DNA of 6,846 nt from Acidimicrobiales bacterium. GTDB lineage: Bacteria > Actinomycetota > Acidimicrobiia > Acidimicrobiales > CADCSY01. The position numbers were made by a program, and so were the translations under genes. The stretch covers positions 1 to 6,846 of the forward strand of contig JAUJLZ010000101.1 of the NCBI GenBank assembly GCA_030447125.1, written 5' to 3'. Positions 1 to 6,115 of this stretch are shown here, one piece after another. The first letter of the stretch is position 1, and each line of letters starts with the position of its first letter. The notes under the pieces are model-generated. The model saw only the letters and a program-made list of their open reading frames with translations, ran no database searches and was not told where the DNA came from.

Positions 1-1
1 G

Positions 2-649
2 GCCATCCTCGCCGGCGACTTCCTGCTGGCCAAGGCCTCGGAGATCGCCGCCTCCCTCGGCACCGAGGTGGCCGCCCTGCTGGCCGCCACCATCGGCGAC
101 ATGTGCGCCGGCCAGGTCCGCGAGCTGCAGACCACCTTCGTCGCCACCCGCACCGAGGAGCAGTACCTGGCCGCCATCGACGGCAAGACGGCGTCGTTGG
201 CGGCCTCGTCCTGTCGCATCGGCGCCCTGGTGGCCGGGCTCCCCCGCCCCCAGGTCGAGGCCCTCACCACCTTCGGCCAGCGCTTCGGCATGGCCTTCCA
301 GATCATCGACGACGTGCTCGACGTGGTGGCCACCGACGAGCAGCTGGGCAAGCCCGCCGGCAACGACCTGGCCGAAGGGGTCTACACCCTGCCGGTGATC
401 CGGGCCCTGCACGAGTCCGACCAGGGAGGCGAGTTGGCCGACCTGCTCGGCCGTCCCCTGGGCCCGCTCGAGGTGGAGCGGGCCCGGACTCTGGTCCGGA
501 CCGACGACGCCATCGAAGGCGCCCTCGTCGTCGCCGCCCGCTACTGCGACCAAGCCGTGGCCAGCGTGGCCGACCTCGACCACCCCGGGGTGAACGACCT
601 GGTGCGCACGGCCAACGCCCTGCTGGAGACCGTGCCCGTCTCGCCCTGA
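2..649 (+). CDS. trans-polyprenyl diphosphate synthase, C-terminal part (5' end outside window)
   Basis: This gene encodes a class I all-trans isoprenyl diphosphate synthase, which condenses isopentenyl diphosphate onto an allylic diphosphate, usually to make the side chain of menaquinone or similar lipids. The reading frame is already open at base 2, and 215 residues are visible before the TGA. Family signatures seen in order are AGDFLLAKA at residues 4-12, KTASL near residue 62, the second aspartate-rich motif QIIDDVLD (DDVLD at bases 308-322), and GKPAGNDLAEG followed by TLPVI. The first DDxxD motif and the residues before it that set chain length lie in the missing N-terminal third (roughly 110 residues for a family of about 320-350), so the product length cannot be judged. 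An in-frame GTG at base 68 is internal and is not the start, because the conserved GDFLL motif lies before it. The gene converges on the toxin-antitoxin genes. Confidence 0.93.
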   Translation, partial: AILAGDFLLAKASEIAASLGTEVAALLAATIGDMCAGQVRELQTTFVATRTEEQYLAAIDGKTASLAASSCRIGALVAGLPRPQVEALTTFGQRFGMAFQIIDDVLDVVATDEQLGKPAGNDLAEGVYTLPVIRALHESDQGGELADLLGRPLGPLEVERARTLVRTDDAIEGALVVAARYCDQAVASVADLDHPGVNDLVRTANALLETVPVSP

Positions 650-658
650 GGTTCAGGT

Positions 659-687
659 CGGCCGGCTGAGCCCGCTTGCACCGGCCG
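659..687. terminator. GC-rich hairpin between convergent genes, possible bidirectional terminator
   Basis: A perfect 7-base inverted repeat, CGGCCGG at 659-665 and CCGGCCG at 681-687, encloses a 15-base loop. It lies between the stop of the polyprenyl synthase gene (649) and the stop of the convergent toxin gene (696). There is no run of T on either strand, so it is not a classical intrinsic terminator. GC-rich hairpins without a U tract are common at gene ends in high-GC actinobacteria, but a 7-base GC repeat can also arise by chance in this composition. Confidence 0.4.
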
Positions 688-695
688 CCAGAGCC

Positions 696-1091
696 TCACC
701 ACACCACACGGACATCGCCGGCCTGGGCGGCGAACGCTCGGATCGCCTGGTCCTTGGTCACCAGCGGGACCAACAGGTCGCTCGCGGTGGCCCACAGGAG
801 GCGATCGGCGGGGTCGCCGGGGAACCCCTCGTCCAGCTCGCCAGCGGTCGCGCCGGCCTCGGGCGAGAGTTGCGCGACCCGAACCTGCTCGCCGCCGAAC
901 AGGTCACGAACCCACGCGTGCAACCCACGGTCGAGGCGGATGCGCCCCTTGCGAAGCAGTGTGGCGATCTCCCAGCACGAGACCGGACTCACCAGGACGA
1001 CATCGGCCCGGGCGATCTCCCGTGCGGCGCGCGCTGAGAGACGTTCACCACCGGCCTGCCACCACAGCACGACGTGGGTATCGAGCAGCAT
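696..1091 (-). CDS. vapC: PIN-domain ribonuclease toxin, VapC type
   Basis: This is a 131-residue protein with a PIN-domain fold, a metal-dependent ribonuclease that acts as the toxin of a type II toxin-antitoxin pair. The acidic residues expected at the active site are visible: Asp4 in MLLDTHVVLWW, Glu41 in SCWEIATL, Asp93 and Asp96 in GDPADRLLWATA, and Asp114 in TKDQAI. The length is normal for VapC. The reading frame stays open upstream, but the LLDTH motif sits at the N-terminus of the family, which fixes the start near 1091. The sequence there reads GTGATG. ATG at 1091 gives a one-base overlap with the antitoxin TGA (TGATG), and GTG at 1094 would add one residue and give a four-base overlap. 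A GGAGG lies at 1105-1109 inside the antitoxin gene. The RNA target cannot be told from sequence. Confidence 0.88.
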   Translation of the reverse strand: MLLDTHVVLWWQAGGERLSARAAREIARADVVLVSPVSCWEIATLLRKGRIRLDRGLHAWVRDLFGGEQVRVAQLSPEAGATAGELDEGFPGDPADRLLWATASDLLVPLVTKDQAIRAFAAQAGDVRVVW

Positions 1092-1330
1092 CACCGAGAG
1101 GGTGCCTCCGCCAGCCAGGTATCGCCGGTGGAGAAGTACGCCTGGTCCTGTTCGGCCACGAGGGTCACGCTCCCCATCGTCGAGCTTGGCGCGTCGTCGA
1201 GGGGCACGAGCTGGGCCACGGGCTTGCCGCGCTTGGTGACCACGATGCGGGTCTTCGTGGCATTCACATGGTCCAGCAGGGCGAGGCACTGCTGCTTGAA
1301 GGCGCTGGCGGAGATCTCACGGGTGCTCAC
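1091..1330 (-). CDS. vapB: Phd/YefM-type antitoxin paired with the PIN toxin
   Basis: This is a 79-residue antitoxin. The N-terminal half resembles the Phd/YefM ('prevent host death') DNA-binding fold: ISASAFKQQCLALLDHV, then VVTKRGKPVAQLVP ending near residue 43. The less conserved, acidic C-terminal half is expected to wrap the toxin. It acts as a toxin neutraliser and, by family precedent, as an autorepressor of its own operon. GTG at 1330 is the only workable start, because an in-frame TAG lies at 1342-1340 with no start codon between. The gene immediately precedes and overlaps the toxin gene. PIN toxins are often paired with AbrB-like or RHH antitoxins, but Phd/YefM-PIN pairs are also well known. 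The symbol vapB is used for the partner role only. Confidence 0.85.
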   Translation of the reverse strand: MSTREISASAFKQQCLALLDHVNATKTRIVVTKRGKPVAQLVPLDDAPSSTMGSVTLVAEQDQAYFSTGDTWLAEAPSR

Positions 1331-1336
1331 CCGGCC

Positions 1337-1342
1337 AGACTA
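1337..1342 (-). promoter_or_regulatory. possible -10 element for a leaderless antitoxin transcript
   Basis: The minus strand reads TAGTCT, fitting the TANNNT -10 consensus, and six bases (GGCCGG) separate it from the GTG at 1330. In actinobacteria this spacing is typical of leaderless transcripts whose first base is the start codon. No convincing -35 element lies 16-18 bases upstream. A TANNNT match can occur by chance, so this is a candidate only. Confidence 0.3.
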
Positions 1343-1343
1343 G

Positions 1344-1349
1344 CCCTCC
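1344..1349 (-). promoter_or_regulatory. candidate ribosome binding site of the antitoxin gene, unusually far from the start
   Basis: The minus strand reads GGAGGG here, a good Shine-Dalgarno core, but 13 bases separate it from the GTG at 1330, more than the usual 5-9. No in-frame start lies closer, because a TAG intervenes at 1342-1340. It may work poorly, or the gene may be translated from a leaderless transcript (see the -10-like element at 1337-1342). Confidence 0.4.
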
Positions 1350-1350
1350 A

Positions 1351-1373
1351 GATGTCCATGGACGATGTCCATG
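1351..1373. promoter_or_regulatory. repeated palindrome upstream of the toxin-antitoxin genes, probable antitoxin operator
   Basis: The sequence GATGTCCATG occurs twice, at 1351-1360 and 1364-1373, with starts 13 bases apart. It contains a perfect 10-base palindrome, GTCCATGGAC at 1354-1363, and a 7-3-7 inverted repeat, CATGGAC (1357-1363) and GTCCATG (1367-1373) around GAT. It fills much of the 56-base gap between the lysS stop (1387) and the antitoxin start (1330). Phd/YefM antitoxins are known to repress their own operons by binding short palindromes placed this way. The arrangement is seen directly and the operator role is inferred. It could also fold as a small hairpin at the 3' end of the lysS transcript. 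Confidence 0.6.
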
Positions 1374-1386
1374 ACGAAGTGGGACC

Positions 1387-2793
1387 TCAGGCTTCCTGCT
1401 CGGGACGCATGGTGGGGAAGAGGATCACATCGCGGATGGTGGTGGTGCCGGTGAGCAGCATGACCAGGCGATCGATGCCGATGCCCAAGCCTCCCGTGGG
1501 GGCCAGCCCGTACTCCAGGGCTCGCAGGTAGTCCTCGTCGACGGCCATGGCCTCGGCGTCGCCGCCGGCCCGCTGCGCGGCCTGGTCCTCGAAGCGCCGG
1601 CGCTGCTCGTCGGGGTCGGCCAGCTCGGAGAAGGCGTTGGCCAGCTCCCGGCCGGCCACGATGGCCTCGAAGCGCTCCACCATCCCCGGCTCGCTGCGGT
1701 GGTCCCGGGCCAGGGGCGAGACCTCCTGGGGGTAGTCGCACACGAACACCGGGCCCCACAGCTCGGCCTCGACGGTCTTCTCGTAGAGCTCGAGGACCAG
1801 CTTGCCCGGCCCCCAGGCCGACTCCACGCTGACCCCGTGGCCCTCGCACACCCGGCGCAGCTCCTCCACGGGAGTGCTCAGGTCGACCCGCACCCCGGCG
1901 TGCTCCTCGATGAGCTCGAGCATGGTGGCCCGTCGCCACGGCGGCGTGAGGTCGAGGCTGCGGCCGTCGTAGGTGAGCTGGGTCGTCCCGCACACCTCGG
2001 TGGCCAGGTGGGCCACCAGCTCCTCGACCAGGACCATGATGTCGGTGTAGTCGGCGTAGGCCTGGTAGAGCTCGAGCATGGTGAACTCGGGGTTGTGGCG
2101 GGGCGACAGGCCCTCGTTGCGGAACACGCGGGCCAGCTCGAACACCCGCTCCATGCCCCCAACCACCAGGCGCTTGAGGTAGAGCTCGGGGGCGATGCGC
2201 AGGTAGAGGTCGAGATCGAGGGCTTGGTGGTGGGTGGTGAAGGGGCGGGCCGTGGCTCCCCCGGGGATGGGGTGGAACACCGGGGTCTCCACCTCCACGA
2301 AGGCCCGGTCCTCCAGCCAACGCCGGGTTCGGCTGAGCACTGAGGCGCGGGCCAGGGCTGTCTGGCGAGCATCCTCGGAGACCCACAGGTCGACGTAGCG
2401 CTGGCGATACCGGGTGTCGATGTCGGCCAGGCCGTGCCACTTGTCGGGGAACGACCGGCGGGTGGCGGCCAAGAGCTCCCAGGCGTCGACCCGCACGCTC
2501 AGCTCGCCCCGCCGGGTGGTCATGACCTCGCCCGTCACCCCGATCCAGTCGCCGATGGACAGGGCGGCGAAATCGTCGAAGCGGGGCGTGGATGCGGAAG
2601 GGGCGAAGAGCTGGATCCGGCCGCTGCCGTCCTGGAGGGTGGCGAAGGCCAGCTTGCCCTGCACCCGGCGCAGCATGACCCGCCCGGCCACGGCCACCAC
2701 CTGGGCGGTCTCGGTGCCGGGTTCGAGGGAACCGAACTCGTCGCTGAGCGACGCCGCCGTGCGGGTGACCTCGAAGCGGTAGGGGACGGTCAC
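1387..2793 (-). CDS. lysS: lysyl-tRNA synthetase, class II
   Basis: This enzyme charges tRNA-Lys with lysine in the cytosol, using ATP. With the start chosen here it has 468 residues. An N-terminal OB-fold that binds the anticodon covers about residues 30-110 (VAGRVMLRRVQGKLAF, then LQDGSGRIQLF). The class II catalytic core follows, with motif 1 around VEVETPVFHPIPGGA (166-180), motif 2 RVFRNEGLSPRHNPEF (222-237), and motif 3 GLGIGIDRLVML (435-446, Arg442). The C-terminal RDVILFPTMRP is typical of LysRS rather than AspRS or AsnRS. GTG at 2793 overlaps the coaX TGA as GTGA, and AGAGGA at 2804-2809 could serve as its ribosome binding site. The protein is short compared with about 505 residues in E. 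coli because the N-terminal helix is missing. An in-frame ATG at 2844 would restore 17 residues. Product call very secure; start moderate. Confidence 0.96.
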   Translation of the reverse strand: MTVPYRFEVTRTAASLSDEFGSLEPGTETAQVVAVAGRVMLRRVQGKLAFATLQDGSGRIQLFAPSASTPRFDDFAALSIGDWIGVTGEVMTTRRGELSVRVDAWELLAATRRSFPDKWHGLADIDTRYRQRYVDLWVSEDARQTALARASVLSRTRRWLEDRAFVEVETPVFHPIPGGATARPFTTHHQALDLDLYLRIAPELYLKRLVVGGMERVFELARVFRNEGLSPRHNPEFTMLELYQAYADYTDIMVLVEELVAHLATEVCGTTQLTYDGRSLDLTPPWRRATMLELIEEHAGVRVDLSTPVEELRRVCEGHGVSVESAWGPGKLVLELYEKTVEAELWGPVFVCDYPQEVSPLARDHRSEPGMVERFEAIVAGRELANAFSELADPDEQRRRFEDQAAQRAGGDAEAMAVDEDYLRALEYGLAPTGGLGIGIDRLVMLLTGTTTIRDVILFPTMRPEQEA

Positions 2794-3578
2794 CGTCTGG
2801 TGTTCCTCTCGTAGACGACCCGCAGGCCGTGCAGCGTCAGCCATGGCTCCTGATGCTGCACCCTGCGGGTGAGGGGCGCCACCACCCTGGCCAGGCCACC
2901 GGTGGCCACCACCGTGGGCTCGCCCAGGTCAACCTCCATGCGCGCCACCATCCCGTCGACCAGGGCGGCGGTGCCGTAGAGCGTCCCCGACTGGATGGCC
3001 GACTCGGTGCTGGTGCCGATCACCTGGCGGGGCGCTTCGACCAGCTCGACCCGGCGCAGCAGGGCGGCGTGGGCGTAGAGGGCGTCGAGGGCGATCTCCA
3101 CGCCGGGGACGATGGCGCCTCCGAGGTACTCCCCGTCGGCGGAGACGGCGTCGAGGGTGGTGGCCGTGCCGAAGTCGACGACGATGAGTGGCGGGGCGAA
3201 GCGGTCGAGGGCGCCCACGGCGTTGGCGATGCGGTCGGCCCCCACCTCCCTCGGGTTCTCGTAGCGGATGGGTACCCCGGTGCGGGTACCGGGGCCGATG
3301 ACCACGGGAGCCCGGCCGAGGTGACGGCTCCCCATCTCCCGCAGAGCGGCCGTGACCCGGGGCACACCCGAGCAGACGGCCACGCCGGTGATGTCGGTGG
3401 CGAGGCGCAGATCGGCCAGGGCCAGGAGTTGACCCAGCAGCAGGGCCAGCTCGTCGGAGGTGCGGGTGGCGTCGGTGGAGAGCCGCCAGCGGGCGACCAG
3501 GTCGGGGCTGGGGTCGGGGCCGTCGGCGAACAGGCCCACCACCGTCTCGGTGTTGCCCACGTCGATGGCGAGCAGCAT
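2790..3578 (-). CDS. coaX: type III pantothenate kinase
   Basis: CoaX phosphorylates pantothenate to 4'-phosphopantothenate, the first committed step of coenzyme A synthesis. The type III enzymes belong to the ASKHA (acetate kinase/sugar kinase/Hsp70/actin) superfamily and depend on a monovalent cation. The protein has 262 residues, normal for the family. Motifs seen are the phosphate loop AIDVGNT (Asp6), GADRIANA (113-120, Asp115 being the expected catalytic base), VVDFGTATTLD (133-143, Asp135), GGAIVPG (153-159) and VATGG (224-228). ATG at 3578 overlaps the nadC TGA by one base. A TTG one codon upstream (3581) is possible but less likely. GGAG at 3583-3586 and AAGGA at 3588-3592 form a reasonable ribosome binding region. 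The gene shares an operon with panC and panD, which make its substrate. Confidence 0.96.
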   Translation of the reverse strand: MLLAIDVGNTETVVGLFADGPDPSPDLVARWRLSTDATRTSDELALLLGQLLALADLRLATDITGVAVCSGVPRVTAALREMGSRHLGRAPVVIGPGTRTGVPIRYENPREVGADRIANAVGALDRFAPPLIVVDFGTATTLDAVSADGEYLGGAIVPGVEIALDALYAHAALLRRVELVEAPRQVIGTSTESAIQSGTLYGTAALVDGMVARMEVDLGEPTVVATGGLARVVAPLTRRVQHQEPWLTLHGLRVVYERNTRR

Positions 3579-4462
3579 CAAGCTCCATCCTTGGTGGTGG
3601 CATCTCTGGCGGGGTCGACCTCGATGTCGAGGCCGAGGTCAAGCACCGGGGCCGAGTGGGTGAGCGCGCCCACGGAGATGAGGTCGACCCCAGCAGCGGC
3701 GTACGCGGCCACCGTGGCCAGGGTGACCCCGCCCGACGCCTCCAACAGGGGGCGGCGGGCGTCGCCCCGCTCGCCCACGGCCCGGGCCACCTCGTCGGGG
3801 GTCATGTTGTCGAGCAGGATGAGGTCGGCGCCGGCGTCGATGGCCTGGCCTACCTGATCGAGCCGGTCGGCCTCGACCTCGACCGTGCGAGCGGGCCAGC
3901 GGTGGCGGGCGGCGGCGACGGCCTCGGCGATGCCCGTGCCGGCCAGGTGGTTGTCCTTGAGCAGCACCCACTCGCTCAGGTTCCCCCGGTGGTTGGCGCC
4001 CCCGCCGGCGCGCACCGCCGCCTTCTCCAGGGCCCGCAGCCCCGGGGTGGTCTTGCGGGTGTCCCAGATGCGGGCCGGGCCGCCACTGGCGGCGGCGTCG
4101 ACGTAGGCCCGGGTGAGGCTGGCGATACCCGACAGGTGGCCGAGGAAGTTGAGGGCGGTGCGCTCGGCGGCGAGGACGGACATCAGTGGGCCCCGGACCT
4201 CGGCGACCACGGCACCGGGGGCGACGGCGCTGCCGTCGTCGAGCAGCCACGTCACCTCGATGGCCGGGTCGACCTGGGCGAAGGCTTCGACGGCGCATCG
4301 GTGCCCGGCGACGACACCATGCGCCCGACTCACGATCGCCCCTCGGGCATGGGCCTCGGGGGGCAGGAGGGCGGCGGTGAGGTCCCCCAGCGGCTCCAGA
4401 TCCTCGCCCAGGGCTCGGGCCACGGCATCTCGCACCGCGGTGGCGGGCGGATGCACACTCAC
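3578..4462 (-). CDS. nadC: nicotinate-nucleotide pyrophosphorylase (quinolinate phosphoribosyltransferase)
   Basis: NadC converts quinolinate and phosphoribosyl pyrophosphate to nicotinate mononucleotide, CO2 and pyrophosphate in de novo NAD synthesis. The protein has 294 residues, normal for the family. Signatures are ERTALNFLGHLSGIA (100-114), WDTRKTTPGLR (133-143), AVRAGGGANHR (149-159, His158 and Arg159), LLKDNHL (167-173, Lys169), VEVEADRLDQ (194-203), LLDNM (216-220, Asp218), EASGGV (241-246) and ISVGALTHS (262-270). The frame is open as far as an ATG at 4669, but homology begins only at about 4440. GTG at 4462, which overlaps the nadB TGA as GTGA, is therefore the likely start. A second GTG lies two codons downstream (4456). 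Its substrate is supplied by NadB followed by NadA, and nadA is not in the window. Confidence 0.96.
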   Translation of the reverse strand: MSVHPPATAVRDAVARALGEDLEPLGDLTAALLPPEAHARGAIVSRAHGVVAGHRCAVEAFAQVDPAIEVTWLLDDGSAVAPGAVVAEVRGPLMSVLAAERTALNFLGHLSGIASLTRAYVDAAASGGPARIWDTRKTTPGLRALEKAAVRAGGGANHRGNLSEWVLLKDNHLAGTGIAEAVAAARHRWPARTVEVEADRLDQVGQAIDAGADLILLDNMTPDEVARAVGERGDARRPLLEASGGVTLATVAAYAAAGVDLISVGALTHSAPVLDLGLDIEVDPARDATTKDGA

Positions 4463-6111
4463 CGGCGCTGTTCCTTCGTCTCCGAAGCGCAAGAGGTGCC
4501 ACTCACAGCCGAAAGAACGGAGGGAAGCTGGACGAGTCGCAGCCGGAAGTCGGAATCTGCTTGGGGGTGGTCGGCTCGCCAGTGGCAACCGCGGCTCTCG
4601 GTGCGGGCCTGGGCGGCGGCCACCACCGTGTAGGCGATGGTGAGCAGGTTGTGCACCTCCATCCCCCATCGATCGTCGTCTTCCAGCCCAACCCCGCTCC
4701 GGCTCAAGCGCTGCAGGGAGGCGGCAACGGTGACCAGTGACGAGGCGTCGCGGACCACGCCGGCGCCCGTGGCCATGACCCGCTGCAGGTCGGTCACCAC
4801 GTCAGCCGCCGGTCGGCGCTGAGGTGGCAGGTCGAACCAGCTCTTCGGTTCGGGCAACCTCCGGCCTCCCACCCCGTCGTCGCCCAGGTCGGCGTCGAGC
4901 ACCGCCCGCATGGCGCCGGTCGGACTGGCCACCTCCTTGCCGGCCTCGATGGCCTCCACCACGCGGGGGGCGAAGACCATCCCCTCCAGCAGGGAGTTGG
5001 AGGCCAGCCGGTTGGCGCCGTGGACGCCGGTGCAAGCCACCTCGCCGCAGGCCCACAGCCCCGGCAGGGAGGTGGCGCCGTCGAGGTCGGTGACCACCCC
5101 ACCGCAGAAGTAGTGGGCGGCGGGGGCGATGGGCAGCCAGTCGGCACCGGGGTCCAGCCCGGCCGTGCGCACCGAGGCGGCGATGGTGGGGAACCGGCGC
5201 TCGAAGTGCTCCAGCCCGGTGGCGTCGAGCCAGAGGTGGTCGACACCCTGGTCGAGCATGCGCGAGGTCATGGCCCGGCTGAGCTCATCGCGGGTGACGA
5301 GCTCGTCGACGAAGCGCTCGCCCCGGGCGTCGCGAACCACTGCGCCATGGCCGCGCAGCGCCTCGGAGAGCAACGGTCGGGGCGCCGACGGGTGGTGCAG
5401 GGCGGTGGGGTGGAACTGGACGAACTCCACGTCGGCCACGGCGACGCCGCTGCGCAGGGCCATGGCCAGCCCGTCACCGGTCGACTCCGCCGGGTTGGTG
5501 GTCACGGCGAAGAGCTGGCCCGCTCCACCCGTAGCCAACAGCACGTGGGCCGCCCGCACCTCCCGGCGCACGCCGTCGAGGTCGAGGGCCACCACGCCCC
5601 GGCACCGGCCCGCCTCCACCACCAGGTCGAGGGCGAACCAGCCCTCCATGACGGCAGTGGCCGTGGCCCGCACCGCCTCCACCAGGGCCCGTTCGACCTC
5701 CACGCCCGTGGCCGCCCCCCCGGCGTGCACGACGCGCGGCCACGAGTGACCGCCCTCACGGGCCAGCTCCAAGGCGCCGCCCTGGTCCCGGTCGAAGACG
5801 GCGCCAAGGGCGATGAGCTCGTGCACCCGGGCCGGCCCCTGGTCGACCATGATCCGCACGGCGTCGACATCGCAGAGCTCGGCGCCGGCGGCCAGGGTGT
5901 CGGCCAGGTGGGCGTCGGTGGAGTCCTCGTCGGTCGACAGCACGGCCGCCACCCCGCCTTGGGCCCAGCGGGTGGTGGCCTGGTCGAGGGCCGCCTTGGT
6001 GAGCACACCGACCCGCAGGCCGGGGCGCACGGCCGCTCGTACCGCGGCCGACAACCCGGCGACACCGCTCCCGAGCACCAGGAGGTCGAGGGGCTCGGCG
6101 TCGCTGGTCAT
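4459..6111 (-). CDS. nadB: L-aspartate oxidase
   Basis: NadB is a cytosolic FAD enzyme that oxidises L-aspartate to iminoaspartate, the first step of de novo NAD synthesis. The protein has 550 residues, close to the family's usual length. It shows the FAD-binding dinucleotide fold LVLGSGVAGLSAA (11-23), TRWAQGGVAAV (47-57) and the second FAD segment ATGGAGQLF (193-201). It keeps residues matching the known catalytic set of the E. coli enzyme: His234 in QFHPTAL, Arg274 in RDELSRA, His333 in AAHYFCGGV, and Arg368 in GANRLASNSLLEG. The C-terminal helical domain carries ARTESRGCHWR, as in the succinate dehydrogenase/fumarate reductase flavoprotein family. The HGANRLASNS and HYFCGG motifs favour NadB over those paralogues. 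ATG at 6111 follows the panD stop after a 4-base gap, without a clear Shine-Dalgarno sequence, so coupling to panD translation is likely. Confidence 0.96.
   Translation of the reverse strand: MTSDAEPLDLLVLGSGVAGLSAAVRAAVRPGLRVGVLTKAALDQATTRWAQGGVAAVLSTDEDSTDAHLADTLAAGAELCDVDAVRIMVDQGPARVHELIALGAVFDRDQGGALELAREGGHSWPRVVHAGGAATGVEVERALVEAVRATATAVMEGWFALDLVVEAGRCRGVVALDLDGVRREVRAAHVLLATGGAGQLFAVTTNPAESTGDGLAMALRSGVAVADVEFVQFHPTALHHPSAPRPLLSEALRGHGAVVRDARGERFVDELVTRDELSRAMTSRMLDQGVDHLWLDATGLEHFERRFPTIAASVRTAGLDPGADWLPIAPAAHYFCGGVVTDLDGATSLPGLWACGEVACTGVHGANRLASNSLLEGMVFAPRVVEAIEAGKEVASPTGAMRAVLDADLGDDGVGGRRLPEPKSWFDLPPQRRPAADVVTDLQRVMATGAGVVRDASSLVTVAASLQRLSRSGVGLEDDDRWGMEVHNLLTIAYTVVAAAQARTESRGCHWRADHPQADSDFRLRLVQLPSVLSAVSGTSCASETKEQRR
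4471..4476 (-). promoter_or_regulatory. ribosome binding site that fixes the nadC start
   Basis: The minus strand reads AAGGAA, with eight bases between it and the GTG at 4462. It lies within the last codons of nadB. The good spacing supports the GTG at 4462 as the nadC start over the far upstream ATG at 4669. Confidence 0.6.
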
Positions 6112-6115
6112 CGGC

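Noticed and set aside
68..649. GTG at 68 as a true start of the polyprenyl synthase
   Set aside because: The conserved AGDFLLAKA motif lies upstream in the same frame, so the gene is cut by the window edge rather than starting here.
696..1330. Horizontal transfer of the toxin-antitoxin genes judged by base composition
   Set aside because: A hand count over 1081-1320 gives about 67% G+C, while single 60-base samples of the neighbouring genes range from about 63% to 78%. There is no clear contrast, and no flanking repeats or integrase are seen.
1354..1363. GTCCATGGAC palindrome as part of a CRISPR or mobile-element end
   Set aside because: Only two copies are present, with a 3-base separation between them, and there is no array, transposase or target-site duplication. 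An operator explains it better.
1340..2440. Long minus-strand open frame in a different phase within lysS
   Set aside because: Proline-, arginine- and glycine-rich translation without motifs. The lysS frame carries all three class II synthetase motifs across the same bases.
2829..3857. Long plus-strand open frame opposite coaX and nadC
   Set aside because: Its translation is glycine-, histidine- and alanine-rich low complexity without family motifs. It mirrors the well-supported minus-strand genes, as is usual at this G+C.
4463..4669. N-terminal extension of nadC up to the ATG at 4669
   Set aside because: The extra residues are low-complexity sequence antiparallel in character to no known NadC region, and they overlap the nadB C-terminal coding region. 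The GTG at 4462 has a well-placed AAGGAA.
6112..6115. A promoter or regulatory leader between panD and nadB
   Set aside because: Only four bases separate the genes, and I see no convincing -10/-35 pair in the end of panD.
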